A stretch of DNA of 64,000 bases from Phalacrocorax aristotelis. Taxonomy: Eukaryota; Chordata; Aves; Suliformes; Phalacrocoracidae. Numbering within the stretch: position 1 is the stretch's first letter; each line of letters begins with the position of its first letter. Under the pieces are notes generated by a model. The model ran no database searches and was not told the DNA's origin. It saw only the letters and a list, made by a program, of their open reading frames with translations. Shown here in pieces: positions 33,341 through 48,000 of this stretch. The stretch spans positions 126,232,125 through 126,296,124 of the forward strand of contig NC_134276.1 of the NCBI RefSeq assembly GCF_949628215.1. Direction: 5' to 3'. The position numbers and the translations under genes are program-made.

Positions 33341-35235
33341 TCATGGCTTCAGGTTTTATTTTTTTAAAAACAAAACCAAAAAAAAAAACAGTAAAGAAAG
33401 GACACCCATACAAGGGTGGCTTCAAGTTTTCATTTCAGGATAAGGCAGCTAAGTTTATATGTGTAAATGCCAGTACAGCTGAGCCCCTGCGTTTAGGGGG
33501 ATGTTTTAGAGGCAGGCTGCAAACACAGAGCAGCTTTGGGGGGTGGGTTCCCCTGAGCAGCCAGCCTGAAAAGGGTCCCCAGACCCCAGGCAGCACATTC
33601 CAAACACATTAATCAGCCTTTACCACGCAAGGTGAACGAGGCTCATAAGAGTGATGAGAAAGGCCGTACCTGTCCCAGCCCGGAGAGAGAAGCCTTCCCA
33701 ACCCCAATGCTGTGAAGTCTCCATGGCGCTAAAAGCAAGCAATGAACCAAAGCTGCTGCTTTAGGCTCTGACTGGAAGCAGCTCTAACCAACACATGGAG
33801 AGAAGGCACGGAGGGAGGCACGGTGCATTGCATCTTCTCTCCCTTGCCAGTTCTCCTGTACGCTTAAACTCACCACAACCTGCACAGCAACAGGGACAGT
33901 CCACGGGCCATTTCTACAGTATCTACTGATATCTGTGGTTGTACCGGTTATGGTGGCTGAGCGTCCAGGTGCCCAGGCCCAGGACAACTCTGTGCAACTC
34001 CTTCCCAGTACTGAAGCAATTTGGAAAAAATAAATTATTTTTAAAAACCAGGTATGAGGCAAATCCCAAATTGCTTAGACTGGACAAAATAAAAGAATTG
34101 CCCACTCCAAATACTCATTGTCCTGCTTAGGTGGAAAGAAGAGGTAGAACTAGTGGACAGAGACCCACCAGAAGCATAAAGGCATTTTACAATAATAGGA
34201 AAAACAGACCAGAAATCAGCATTTTTCAAAGCATCACGCAGTCAACCTTCTAACTACCATAACTGAAGATGTCTATTTAGTCACCAGAGTCACAATTCTC
34301 CAAAGTCACAAAGAATAGATTAAAATCCTGCAAGTCGCTATCCTTTTCAGTGCTATGCTAACTTCCACCATCCCACTGAAATAGCCCAGCCCCCCGAGTT
34401 GTGAGGCAGCCACTCCTGTAATCACAGGAATCTGCAGTCCATAAGGGCAAAGGTAAGGATGTCCAAAGGTTCCTCAGATTAGCATTTTGAGCATTTTGCC
34501 TACTTAAATTCCCTCTAAGCTTCCCCTCTAGCTTTACAGTCCCTTGTGCACATGGGCCTTCATGGCACAAGTAGCGCTGTTGATAGCCAACTCACCAGTG
34601 TCACAAGTTGCTCCAGTTAAGTTTTTAGGAAAGCACCATGATCAGCTATGGTAAAACTCTGACAGCAGGGGTGACAGACAGGAACAGCAGAAACAGTACA
34701 AGCAGCTCAGGGAAGCATGTGCATATGCAGAAACATAAATGCTCAAAACAGAGCATCCAGCATCATGGGGCAGACACAGGAGAGCCACACTGCAGAGCAC
34801 AGGCCTAAGGCCACCTCCCATCCTGGGCCTGGGGGTCTCCACAGAGGTCTGTTAGTGTGCCCTCACTTCTGCCCTGCAGCAGCACCTCAGAGACAGAGAG
34901 CAGCAGTTGACTAAACAATCTGCCTTTTCAATGGCAGCCTCCAGATGCACAGCCTTAGACTAGAACCTCTGAAGGCTTTCATTCTTTAAGAAAACTTACT
35001 GTTCTTTGCTGCACATCCCATATATGCAACATCAAAACAAAAGGCATTTTAGAAAGACGGTATTTGTTCTTACTTACGTAAGAGCTAATATATTTACCTT
35101 CTAAAATGTGCTACTAATATAGTATACATATGGAATAAATACCATTAAGGTGACTGCCTTGGGAAGAAAAGGCAGAGATTAAAAAAACAGACCTATATGT
35201 TCATACATAGCCACCAAGAGTCTTCACTTGGTGCA
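33341..35235 (-). other. SLC19A2: Probable SLC19A2 3' UTR
   Basis: The sequence is non-coding downstream of the SLC19A2 stop. The minus strand has an AATAAA near 33360-33355, giving a UTR of about 1.9 kb, close to the length I recall for the human transcript. Several A/T-rich stretches could serve as earlier sites, so the boundary is tentative. No repeat family is recognised. Confidence 0.4.
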
Positions 35236-38200
35236 CTACTGGTTTTCTGAAGATCTGCTGTGCATCTGCTCTTGTCTCCGGTAAGCTCTCATAATGCTGT
35301 ATATGCCACTGCCCAAGAACACCAGCGAGATGGCCGCAAAGTAAGAGGCATAAATCAGGAACTGGGGGGGGGGAGAGAGAAAAAAAAGTGGTTAAACCAA
35401 GCAGTTACCAAATTTGTAAGGTTAATACATGAGCTCCCTTCCTCTTCTAAAATATCAGAAATCAGTGTTTATTTCTCTGTCAGCAAACCTTTGACTCAAA
35501 CAGGTGGCTGAGAAGCTTTACAGCCTGGTTTAGCTTCCCCCCTCCTATCAATAAAGCTAAGGGAGCCTATCATACCTGGGTGAAGATGTCCAACCCGAGC
35601 CCGCTGGCATCCACAACAATCAAAGTGAGCAGAGTCTGAAGCGCTAAGGCAATGAAAGTATTGACCCCAAACACCAGGGCGTACCGCTCCACGCTGAGAT
35701 TTGTAGCAATCTGGAACCTGGAACAAAAAGGGATGTCCAGAAACATAAGGACAAGGAAAAAGCAGGGGAACACAAGAATAGAAGGAACATCTCTGGACAA
35801 GAAGGCTATGCAACCTGAGGAATTATATAGGCTGGTCCAGCACTTTCCACAGCTAAATCACCTCACACTGACAGCGTACTTCTCTAAATAGGATCATGAC
35901 AGATTGGCACAGAGGCTAGAAGAGACCCACAGAGACATCCAAAAGGCTAAAACAAAATCCTGTGGGTGGTCTGTGGGTTTCAGTCTTATTGAAGCAGCGC
36001 TCCTGGCAGATGCAGCTAAAGGGCCTTGTCACGCAGAGAACATACAGCGCGCTCTGACCCCAGAGAGCTGTTGGCAATCTCAAAGCATCAGCCTACTGCA
36101 GTGTTGTCCTTAACCTCCCGTATCCTTTGGACCAGAACTCCTTTTGCAGATACCAGTTTCAGCATCTTCCCTCATATTGTGCTTGAGCTGTATTATAGCG
36201 GTTATTATGCATAGTTCAACAGCAGCTGTGTTTCCCTCCCTGGAGCGACAAATAACATCGAAGAACTTTCCCTCCTTACAGGTTAGGGAAGGCTGACACT
36301 TCAACACAGGCAAACCATTGTCCGCTCCTCATCTGTTAACACTTCACTCCAGCCATGTTTATGAAAAATGTTCCCCTGGCAAGCAGCACTATCTAATATT
36401 TAGAAACAGTCACTTGAGTGTCATATGACTTTTCAGCCTTGGCAGGCTGCCAGCCAAATATATCTCTGTGCCTCAGTTTCCAACCTGAAACACAGCACAT
36501 ACCCTTGCAACAGAATTCCAAATTCCCAGTAGGCAAGACCCTAGTTATATGGAAAATATGCCAGTTTTCACACCAGCTGTAACCTTGACAGCAATTTCCA
36601 TTAAAAAGATACTCACGTTGCTATTGTGATTAGCAGCATGTAGATAATTCTGAAGACAACATACGATGCATAGCAGACCCAGATGTTACGAACCGTGTCC
36701 ATAATATAGACAGCAGCAGCAATAAGAAAGGAGAACAGGGCAAGTGCCACCTCACCCCACATCGCCCAGGATGTTTTTATGTGACCCACAACAAACACTG
36801 CAACAGCTCCTGTGAGGGGAAGGAAAGTATAACTGTTAGTTATTACAGTTGGAGCAATTTGGAGACTGCGTACTAGAAGCTGTACAGCCCCTAATAGTCA
36901 AACATGATTGAAGTGGAGGACATTAATGCGTACACCTTAGCAGCTCTCCTTCTTGACCTCTTCCTCACCTGGAAACCTGCTGTAAACTCCTATTCACTTT
37001 TACAGGAACAGGAAAAACAAAAAAACAGGCCAAATCTGATGGCCTCTGAAGTCTGCTCCCTGCCTTCCAAAGCACAACAGCCCCAGTACTCAGACCACTG
37101 CCGCTCAGTCCTCTGCACCTGATCACAGAAGTGTTGTCAATTGGGCTATGGAGAAATGCAAACCCTGGTTCTCCAAAGCACTCAGCTAATTATTTTGTGA
37201 TTTGGTTTACGGGGTTAGGAGGGAGGAAGACACTACCCACTTCGATACACAGCTGTTACAGCTCTCTCCCAGGAGGCAGAAAAAACTACATTTACTGTCA
37301 TCTTCGTGACGGGCTGTAAGTGTAAGTAAGTGCAGGGGTCCAAGTCCACATCTCCTGAGATGCAACCTAATCGCAAGCTACAATCATGCATTGTTGATTG
37401 TGCGAGAACAATCCTTTACAGCCTGAGCAGGTTTGTAACTCCTGCTGGATTTTAAACGGGCGGATGAGAAGACAGATGACAAGATGGAAAGTGTGTGATA
37501 TTTCATGCAAGTCAACAAGCAGACAAGGTGTGTTTCATGCACTAGCACAGTTAGAACTACTTGAGAAGACCAAATACATATTACAAGAAAATTCCCATTT
37601 GAAGTAGGCCTTGTTCTGCAAACAAGTCAAATAGCAACCAACAGCACAACGTTGCTGCTGTGCACAGCAAACTAGACAAACAGCGTACTGACAAAGGGAG
37701 GTTTACTGGAGATCTCAAAACCAGGATTGTATCCAGCATTTGATCACTGTACAGAAGTGCTACAGTGCAGCATCTAAGCTCTTTGTAGCCCTCAGCTGGC
37801 CTGCTCTCTTAGAAATCCTTCAAGCACATGAAGGCTCCTTATATACCACCAGTGTGTACAAGCCTGCAACCCTGTCAGGCCTCACATCAATCTTGTAGAC
37901 TAGTGAAGAAGGTAGCTATGGCAAAAGAAAGGAATTTTTTCTCCCCACTAAACCCTTCTTTCCAGTGCCTCCTGTGATGCTACCTGACTGACATTTTGCT
38001 CTTTAAAAGTCTGGCTCCCCCAGTAGCAAAACCCCAAGATGCAAAAAGAAGCTAAGTCCCAGAGCCTTATTTCTACTGTCTATGTGAATTTTAAATTTGG
38101 GAACAGGTATCACTCTCCGGGGATCTCATGGCAACTCATGAAGTTATATTCCCCCTATGTCTCAAGGTTATAGCAGCCTGACACCTAATCATGACAAGAT

Positions 38201-41200
38201 ATACAATCTGTGTCTTGCAATTAGACACCTACAGCTGATTCTGTGGTTTCACATCCCAACCTGATAAAGGTTTGCCACATTCCCAAGAATGGTATAGGGA
38301 TGCAGCTTAACCATCAGTTGACTTCACCAGAAGGAATACTCTTTATCTTGCCTGGAAGCTGACAGCCACATTAGTCACCATGCTCTACTTAAACCCTTCT
38401 GCAGGGCAGCACAGGTACAGGCCAGGATGGCAACGGCATCTTGCACAAAGGTTGCCAGACATTGCTCATAACTGAGCACAGAATGACTAAGAGCCATGAA
38501 AATGGCAAATCAGATTTGGGATGCACCAGGAAAAGTATTTCTAGAAAAGGGAGAAAAGTGAAGGGTGTTAATGATGTTCTACAAGTCTGAGGCCTCACTC
38601 AATAAAGCTAAGTGTAGCTCTGGTCATCCATCTTCAAACAAGCATGCAACTCAAACCAGGTTTCCTACAAAGAGGAACTAGTAAGATGACAAAGTGAATG
38701 AGGAGCTTAACTTTACCAAAAAACAACTAGAAAAGCTTGGCTTCTTTGGCCCAGAGCAATGAACAGGTATCTGTAGATAGGCCAGAATGAGACAATTTTG
38801 TGCTAAAATACAGCCTCAGCATGAAGTCAGAGATAAATAAACTGCTCATTAATAAATTCAAACTGTACGTCAGAAGAAGTTAGAGCATTTGCACTAATGC
38901 CTAGGAAGTCAGGTCGCTGGATATTCATCCTTAACAGGTCCCTTCCAGTCATCTTCTACACTTCAAGCTTCTAGTTGAGATTACTACTTCACTAAACTTC
39001 ACTTGTTCCAAGCAATGAATCTGTGTCAACCAGAAGGCATTTTTGCTCAGGGACAGAAGCTAATTTGCTTTCAGAAAACATCACCCAAAAATCATTTAGC
39101 CGTTTATGAAAATATTCTAGAGGAAAAAAATCAAAATGGGAAACAAAAAACTGAAGTTTTGCATGAGTTTAGTGCCAACCACCTTTTCTTCCAATAGGTC
39201 CATCATTCACAGGCCTTTAAAAACAGGACCTTGATATTAAAGGTGTTCATAATAAGGTTTGAAGAATACTACCCCCCCCTTTTTTTTTTTAAATCTGCCT
39301 GCATTTGGTCATGCTATGGGTCTTCCTTCCCTTGATACCGATTATTCTCCTTCCTGGGACCAAGGCAGGATAGTAGAGGAAGCCAAATCAAACAAGAAAT
39401 AAGAGCCATAGCATCATGCTAGAGTGGAGGAACAGTGTATGACTGCATGCTATTAAAGTGCAGGATTAGCACACCAAAGGCAGATTAATAGCCAAAGCCT
39501 TCAGAATCAAGTTGCCGACACTTTCCATCCAACAAACAATGGGTGGTAGACCAGCTTTCAGAACTACAAAACAGCCATGGCTTCCCAGTGAACCACACAA
39601 GGGGGCTGAGCATGCCAAAGAAAGTACTTTGTTTGTGTACCCTAGCATCTTTTGCCCCCAGTGGGTGATGTCCACAGCAGATGGTGGAATAATGACTCCA
39701 TCAAAGAAAAGGAACATACTGCAGCAACACCTAGAAAGCCTCTGTGAGGGTACGTTAGCTATATTAAAAAGGTATTGTCCTAGTTGTGGTAATGGAACAG
39801 TATTAAACAACTTAATAAAACAAATGTCTGTGTTGACTGACCTATGTAGCCCTTTCAAGTCTAGGAGCTTCTTTCATCTTAATAGCTTTTTTGCTTAATA
39901 GAGCTGAAATTACTATATGTGGCTCACTGCATGCTGCATGTGTACAGGAAGTCTTCATATGTTCCCTACACTGCTAGAGACACAAAAAGCAATAAATCCA
40001 TAGGACCCTTAGCTTGACTTTGAGCAGTTAAAACAAGCATAACCCCATTGCCATAGTGACAGCCAAGAACACACAGTCAGCAACAAGCCTTGAGCCTTCT
40101 GCCAAATATTTCAGAATGAAGGTCGACTTGGGAGGCTCCTTTGAACACCCGTACACTGGATTACAAGGATCAGGGCTGCACGCAGCAACGAACTCAACAC
40201 CGAGTATTGTACCCGTGCATGTCACTAGAGACTCACCCCGAACGCTGAGGTTGCCTCTCTTGCATGTGTGGGGGAACGCAAGACACTTCCAAGTCTGGTG
40301 ACCTTGAGGAACATAAGGCATTTCTCACAGCAGAACAAGAGCGACACGAGCAGCTTACCTAGCAGCGTCGAGACTGCCTCCACAGCGCCATTGTAGATCT
40401 TCGTGCTGTGAGAAGGCATCACCATCTCCCACAGGCCCTGAGCATAGTTGATGACCTGGAAGTAGCCACAGGTAGACAGTGCCCACCATACAGACCAGCA
40501 AAGCATGGTCTTGGAGGAGTAACACTGCAGGAAGTCCCACCAGAGATCTTTGAATGCCTTTACAACGTCTACTTTCTGCTCCTGCACAGACTGGGGAAGT
40601 AAGGGAGGAGAAATGTTAGTCTCTATTTACAAATATTCATGCTGCTCTACAAAATTACCTCTTTCAAGTGGTCTGATCACTGATAAATGACAGCACCACT
40701 CTTGGATGCGAATCTCCAGAGTAATGAATAAAAAGCTTCCCCATGCTACAGTTCCAGCAGCTGGTCTCTGCCCTAACCAGGGCCGTCCCCTCAGGTACAG
40801 AGGAAGGGTTCAGTCCCAGGCACCCTCTCAATCTGCCTCTCTCAAGCAGAGAGCAATAAATAGGTATTAGAAGCACGACATGAGCAACTGAAGGGTGACA
40901 GAGAGAAGAGACACAGGAGAAGAGGACACAATATCCATACTTTGATGATTCAGGATCAGAAGCCAGTCATTGAAATCATAAAGGCAAAAGCATCACTGAC
41001 ACTTTTAAGTCCTGATCCAAGTTCAACCAAATTTGGTAGTGCAGGGAACATGAAAGCCACCAGATGAGTATATTTCCCCACAAATAAGTCAATTTTCTTT
41101 AGTAGTAGCATTCAGGGATTATAAATATTGAAAGAAGCAATATCATTATGCTGCTCTCTATCCCTGTTAATGTTTGCCAGGGCTCTGAGAAAGTAAGAGG

Positions 41201-44200
41201 TGTTGCCTGGGGATCTGAAGAGAAACAGAAGCTACTTTTACCAGACACCACTATCACAAATGGCAGCTCCTGCATATACAAGTGCTCTGATAAATAGCAT
41301 GAGATAAAAATGAATATCCCCTCCAAATCCTTCAAGAAAGAGCACAAAATGGGGCAGATCCATGACTAGGTTTGAAAAAAAAAAATTGAAAATAGATCAG
41401 TTCTATCAACAGGGGATGACAACAAATGAAAAATCACTTTTTACATACAGGCTTTTACAGCCCTTTTCCTAACCACTTTATGCCAAAAGCAGCAGTGGAA
41501 ACAAGTATGTTTTTATTTTACAGACAGAGCTGCTGATGACATTTGCTGCATCCACACATGAACAGAGTCTTTGCAGACAGGCAAGACCCTCTTGCATAAG
41601 TCAGAGCAGCAGTTACTTCATAGAAGACTGGGCAGAGCCCCCAAGGCCCACCCAGCATCTCTAGCCCCCATGAACTTGTATTCCCTGTAGGGAAACACAC
41701 AGCACTGTCACAGGACTGAGCTTTTGCACATTGTGTCAATGCACATTCAGTTTCAGAGCTGTTTCCAATCAGCAGCAGCAACTTTGGGCTCTTGGCAGAA
41801 TGCCCTTTCCCTGGGGGAATCATGCAGTGTGTGCCTGTGAAAAACTGTTCTCCATGAGCAATAAAACTCATTTTAAAGTATTTTTACTAAAACCCACAAA
41901 GACCATAGCCTAACTCTGTCCTGAACTCCCTTTTTTCCAGCCCTCAAAGCGTCACTGATTTATTAGCAGCTTTATTAAACACCACGCAGTCCCGTTGGCA
42001 CTTTGCCAATAGCAAAATGCTTGCTCCACGTGTGGATGCCATTCCTCCAAAGCCCAACAGAACAACTTGGGAAGAGGTCAGCTTGCAACAAGGTGACTTC
42101 AGCAATGTAACTCTTATGCAGGTTTCACAGGAAGGTCGAGTTTAGGTGCAGGAAAACCAGGGAAGGGAACTGTCACACACACTGCAGAAACTGATTTGCC
42201 ACATTCAACCCAACCATGTGCCTGATGAGCTGGAAAGCCCCATCCACCCTCCCACTGCCTGGGATGCTTCCTCAGTATGATTATTCCTACAGCCATTCAT
42301 TTATGTTCGTGAAACACGGTCGCAGTTGCCTTAGTAAGAAGGACTATCATCACACACCAATGCTTCTCAGCTTTCAGCACCTGGTATAACTATTATATAA
42401 TTATACATATAGTTATGCAAGTGTAGTTGCTCCTTTTTTTAAAATATTCACCATTAGTTTGGAACCACCCTTGCTCTCAGAGAATAGGAGTAAGATAAGC
42501 AAGACGGACTAATGCCTTTGTCATTATTGGCACAGAATTTGCCTTCAATACCCTTCAGCATGCAAGTATAACACAGTTAAAAATACTTGTGCTCACACAA
42601 GACTGGCTGGATGGGGCAGGATTAGGTCCCTGGAATGTTAATACCTTTAATTCCCAGCTGCAGCTGGAAAAAGCTGAAAGTGGCCCCAGATGCTGCCTCC
42701 CCCAACCCAGCTAGCCAGGGCTTACTTGCTAAGCGAAGTATCCATTAGCTGACTAAACTGACAGCCACACTTACCTTCTGGCTTGTTCTCAGAAAGAGCA
42801 CAACCTCCTCCTGACTGAGGAGCAAGGCTGACCTCTCCCCAGGGCCTGAATCCCCCTGCCGTGACAGGCTGTCTCTATGCATGCATTACCTGGAGCAGTG
42901 TGGCAGAGATCTGCACACCAGGCCACTCCACGCAGGAATTGGGCCTCAAAACTGGAGGCTGCCTGCTTGTCACCTGGTGGGACCCAACACGTCCCACAAC
43001 TAAACAAGGGTGCCCGCATGCTTGTTTCCTTACAAGTGACTTTGAGGTTACATAGCCCACAAAATCCACAGGTTGGGGCACTACGTTGGCACTCTTGTGG
43101 GCTGCATTAAGCTGTTATTATTCAAAGGTGTTTCCTGCAATTTATCCATATTCTGTCCATCTATAACTAATCAATATCAGCCTCTAAGTGCTCTCAAGGA
43201 CTACTGCAGTTACCTTCTAGAATCATAAGATAAAAACCCAACCACTACCCAGCTTATTACTGCACAACTTGCACAACAGTTGAAGTAACAAGTGTTTTCA
43301 AAATGCGAGTGCAGGAAGAATTGCCTCTTTTCTGCAAGTCACAGGGTGCATCCAGAAGCGCACACAGAATTTGGACATATACATCATTTTTAGTGCTCCA
43401 GCATTGTCCCTTGCTTTGTACCATTGAACGGCAATTTGATGCCCAAACAATTTTAATCATGGCCTTGTGAGACATGCAGAACAACTTCAGAAAAACTAAG
43501 GAACAGCCTACCATGCTCGATCAGCAAAAGGAAGCCAAGAATAAATCTTCCTGTGCCATAAATAAGGAAGCAGGGTAAGGAAAGGGATAAAAGGGATACT
43601 TTTCATGGTTGGATATTACATCTCTACTGCTGTGTACCTATATGCACTCATGACAGCCACATCAGTATTGCATCTTCTGCTTACATAAACCCAGGGCACA
43701 GCTCACCTGCTTCTCTGCTGAACGACCCTCCCCGTTTAAGGGAACTTTTGCCTCATCCTCCCAGCCGGGTGCCCTCTGCACATCGGTATGATCTTGGACA
43801 GCCGAGCCATTTTTACAGTCCATGACCTTCATTTCCCAACTGAGCTGCTGACTTGAGACATGGTGAAAGAAAAGGCTTTTCTGTGGCATGGGAAGGAACC
43901 ACGCTGAGCCAAAGGCAATGGATATGCTGGTTAAGGAGATAACATTCAAGCTGAAGAGAGACCATCCTGCCACGGACACAAGGACCTGCCCGGACACCGA
44001 GCCCACCGTATAGCCCACCAGGGTTGCGCTCCGGCAGTAGCTGGTGACCTTCTGGTACAGGTTGACGTCGACGACACTGTAGATGTAGGAGTAATAGGCG
44101 ATGTCGGTGGCAGTCCCCATCCCGTAGAAGAACTCGAGGAATTGGAAGGCCCGCAGCCCCTGGGCATATAGCAGCATAAACCAGGTGATGATGAGGCTCA

Positions 44201-44608
44201 GGCCCTGCAGCAGGACTACGGGCTTGTACCGCAGGTAGTCCGTGGCCAGGAACACCGGGAACAGGAGTGCCAGGTAGGAGTAAGTCCACACCGGGTAAAT
44301 CTCGTTGAACACCTAGGAAGGGAGGGCAGGAAGAGACCGTGGTGACCCGCAGCGCCCGCGCATTGCAAGGAAACCACAAGTACCGACCCACAGGCGGGGG
44401 TGCGGGGTGCCGCGGGCCGCAGTACCTGGGTCTCGGAGAGGTTTTTGTGCAGCCCAAGCAGGTAGGGGGTGAGGAAGGGCTCCGAGGGCCGCACACTGCA
44501 GAAGAAGCCGTAGGCGCATAGCAGTGCCGTGGGCAGCGCCCAGCAGCACCCGCCACCGCCAGCCCCGGCGGAGCGCCGCGCCGGCCGGCCCCCCCGCGGC
44601 CCCGCCAT
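35236..44608 (-). CDS. SLC19A2: SLC19A2, thiamine transporter 1, complete
   Basis: SLC19A2 is a plasma-membrane thiamine (vitamin B1) importer of the reduced-folate-carrier family, with 12 predicted membrane segments and both ends in the cytoplasm. Coding exons in transcript order are 44608-44426, 44312-43707, 40590-40359, 36809-36617, 35717-35576 and 35361-35236. All are GT-AG with matching phases. The total is 493 residues (human 497). Recognisable blocks include [19 protein letters not shown] in the first membrane segment (residues 34-52), an N-glycosylation sequon NLS at 56, and [20 protein letters not shown]. Others are [79 protein letters not shown] and [19 protein letters not shown]. 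The loop between segments 6 and 7, ending exon 2 ([15 protein letters not shown]), is diverged but keeps the PGWED anchor. The C-terminal tail is short ([18 protein letters not shown]). I chose the ATG that opens this frame inside the CpG island. Nothing is broken. Confidence 0.97.
36460..36500 (+). repeat. Possible MIR-like fragment in SLC19A2 intron 4
   Basis: CTCTGTGCCTCAGTTTCC followed by AACCTGAAACACAGC resembles the MIR core block. It is short, so the call is weak. Confidence 0.3.
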
Positions 44609-45030
44609 GCCGGGACGGGACCGGGAACAGGACGGGGCCGGGCGCGCTCCCGTGGCCGGTGGGGGCGGCGGCTGCGGGCTCGTCTCGGGTCACCTCCTGC
44701 CGCCGCCGCTTCCCGAAAGGCGCGCTGGCTCGCGGCGCTGCTCTTAAAGTCCATTCGCCGGAGCACGGGAGGCGGGGCTGCGCGCTGCCTTCTGATTGGG
44801 CGCGGCCGCCTCCTGCGGCAAGACCGGCCAATGGGGAGCGGCGGGATGAGAAGGGCTGCGGCGTGAGAGGAGCACGCGTGCAGCGGCGGGCACGTGGGCT
44901 GTGGGGGGGTCACCGGGGTCCCCCCCATCCCCTCGCACTCGGTGTCACGGGCGTGTGAGTGACACGTGGAAACGGGGCCCGCCCTTGAGTTTGAGCGCTG
45001 CCTCCCTTATCTGAACGGCGTAAGCGGGGG
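44340..45030 (-). promoter_or_regulatory. SLC19A2: CpG-island promoter of SLC19A2
   Basis: The CpG-rich block spans SLC19A2 exon 1 and its upstream side. Upstream of the start codon lie a GC box (GGCGGGGC near 44771-44778), a minus-strand CCAAT box (plus-strand ATTGG at 44795-44799) and, 33 bp further out, an oppositely oriented CCAAT (44828-44832). No TATA box is seen. The paired CCAAT boxes and GC box are typical of a housekeeping NF-Y/Sp1 promoter. A rightward divergent transcript is possible but nothing in the sequence requires one. Confidence 0.75.
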
Positions 45031-48000
45031 GGAGCCCGCAAGGGAAGGGACCACTTGTTTTATGCGTTATGATACAGTTTCAAAAGGGATGGCGGGGAGC
45101 AAGGTGGGCACCCCTCTTGTGTACGGGCAGAAGGAAAACAGAACGCAGCCTGGCAGAGCTCCAGTCACTGCTGAGCTTCCCCCCACAGGCTGCTCTCCTG
45201 CCAGAATTCCCCATCTACCCCTTCCGCCGAGCGGCAGGTGCAAGCCTTTGGTGAAAACAATCTCGATGACGAGACCCTTTACCTGCCGTGCTGTGCTTGC
45301 TCTTTCTTTCCTGGCCCAAATGCGTTCAGCTGCTGACCTCTGCCACTTTCTTCCCTTTAGCAAGGTAAGCGCTGGAAAAACTTCTGTTGTTTGCTAAAAG
45401 CTGCACCTTGTTGTCCAGCCAGAAGAAATATTAGACGAGGAGAAAATGAGACTATTACATTCAAAGTAATTATCTAAAGCTTAGCCCAGGACTACTATCG
45501 TTAAAACTTCCACCAGTCCTCTAAATTATTTGCTGTTCTGCTACTTAATCTACCCCACGTTGTCTTTCTACCTACCGGCTTTGCCTTTCCCTGTGCTCCA
45601 CCACGTTGCTGCTACTGCTACAGCTTCCTACTTGATACCTACAGCCTGTTCTCCACACTGGCTGATGGCACTAGGGGTCAGGCCTCCCACCTTTGCCATT
45701 GCGCCTGCCTCCTCGATGGGGTCAGTGCTCGAGGAAGTGAAATAAAAGCCCTCAGAAGGCATCTGGCTAGACACGGTTGGGTGGGCAAGAGAGGTTGTTC
45801 TCAGCCCCAGAATAGATTCCCTAAACCACAGAATTTTATTACTATCTCCATCATCATAGCTGAATAAGCATAGCTACAAAAGGTTTTGGGGCCATAAGGA
45901 TACTCATCTCTCTTTAAAATGCAGCTAAACATTTTGGTCCTCTATCATCTGGCATCAGTGGTTTGCTCCTTTCTGGAAAAATTCCTTTTTGGTTGTTCTC
46001 AGGCCATGGCACCGCAGCATCTCCATGTTCACTTTTGTTTGTAGGCTTATTAGAAAAAAAGAAGGAAAAAAGATGACAATTGTAATTTCACCACACTTTA
46101 GTTTGAAGCAAAACTCTACATAGAAAGGGTCAGCTCCCGTTAATACTGGCATCCATCTCACCCATTTGCAAGGAACTGCTGATCTCTTAAAACAGCACGG
46201 TTAGAGTGAAATGAGCCAAAATGACGACTGATAAACAAGTTGCCATGGGGAGGTGAGCAGAAATGCAGAGTTTCCTCTCACTTAGCTCTTAGCAGCCCCT
46301 CTGTTCTGCTGGCCTGTGGCTCAGTAGCAGGCAATAAAAGGATATGGCCTGCTAGAGTGAGGTGTAGCGCATCTTCATACCGATCTGGGTCATTGCTTGA
46401 TGCTGAGCATCAAGTGAGGAAAGAGGAAAACCTTGGAGTTTCCATGGTGCGCCCTGCCTAGGGGAAGCAGTTCCCACAGCTTCCAGGCTGCTCACAGGAT
46501 CTGATGGGTGGCCTTGGTTCTTTCCAAAACAGCAACCCCTAGAGTTGTGTCACTGGTGTTTTGAGAGGATTGGCTGGGGTAGAAGGACTTATGTCAGTTC
46601 AACCCATTTCCTTGAAGTGATACACAGTCAAGTCAGTCAACCTAGATTTCTTCTCCAAAAGCTGCATAAGAAAAAGAACCTGCAGTGTTTTGGTTCAAGT
46701 ACTCCAGGTTTTCTCAGGGTTTCTTTTGCTCTCAGAAGAACTCACCTTATTTTGTTTTCATGGAATATTTTCAGCCTTTGGAAACAAGATAAAATTTATT
46801 CCCTGAATTTTGACTTCTATTTTTCCTTCCCTAGCCTTCCTCCCCATTTTCTCTCTCCATCTGGCCACTCTACTAGAAAAAGTAAGGTAAAGTTAAGGGT
46901 GTTTGATAGTAAAGAAAAACCTCAAAAAAATGTTTTTCTCTGAGATGGAAGACATAAGCTGTGAAAAGTAGGGTTTCTCATGCTTTCTTCCCTTAACCTT
47001 ACCTGCTTTCTACCTCTCTCAAGTAGCACACACTTTTTCAGTGGAAAAAAGGAGTAATAGGACGTTTAAAAAGAAATAAATAGGAATACAGGAAGAATTT
47101 CTACCCTTTGACTGTAATTTTTTTTAAATTCCAAAACCAAAATAACCTTATGATTTGCATTAATGCTAACCAATGATTGGCTTCATCCCAAAGCTACATG
47201 TTTGTTCATTTCTAGCTTCCCAGACAGGTGATGTGAAGAGTGTTTTGAAAATTACTACATTCCACACAGGACAAAACCATTTTCCAGAGAAGATCATTCT
47301 CTTACTATAAAGATTTGACCAATTTGAGTGATTGCTCATATCCTGAGCACTTCCACATAAATAATATTATGCAAAAATAATTATAAAATCTTTCAAGACC
47401 TTAACAGGCAGTACAAGTCTGCCAGAGAGGCACCACCTGCACATGTGTGACCTGAACTGATGAGCGATAGTTGCAGCATGGACGGACTGTGTGACTGCTG
47501 CCCTTTACAGACACAACTCTGGCTTGTACCTCTCCTGAACATACCCCAGTGAATAGCATTTTATACAACACCATACCTCATGTAGCAGTACTGGACAAAA
47601 CCCTTCTGTGCTGGGTTACTTGACCACTCAGAACTGCCTTCAGAGTGTACGAGTTTCCTTAAGCCTCTTTATCAGAAGCCTCACCTTCATACGACTCAGG
47701 GTTGTGGTACCTGTTACACACTAGAAGGCTCTCTTGCTGGCCAGGGGACATGCCGGCTGTGTTTTCTTCCTCCTCTGTTGCACAAGGGAAGCTTAATGTC
47801 TGTCAGTACTTGGCCAGAACTCTTCAGATTTTCAGATCAACCTCAGAAATTGTTGCTGGCACTTTGGAACAAAAGGATCACACCAACCCTCAGCAGGGCA
47901 CTGTTGCTGCTTTCCTTACAGCTAATGACTAAGAACCCCTTTTTGTCTGAATCTAGGGTGGAGTCACCCCTAGAGGATGCTTGATTCAGCATGAGATCCA

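Noticed and set aside
39466-39898. Overlapping frames of 130 and 128 codons on opposite strands
   Set aside because: They lie inside a SLC19A2 intron, overlap each other and resemble no known protein.
43813-44928. 371-codon minus-strand frame upstream of and across SLC19A2 exons 1-2
   Set aside because: It is a shifted frame over real SLC19A2 exons and their GC-rich promoter, and it runs through a proper intron. It shows no family resemblance.
44966-45397. Possible divergent gene to the right of the SLC19A2 promoter
   Set aside because: A 143-codon frame and an acceptor/donor-like TTTAG..GTAAGC near 45358 exist, but there is no homology or consistent exon structure.
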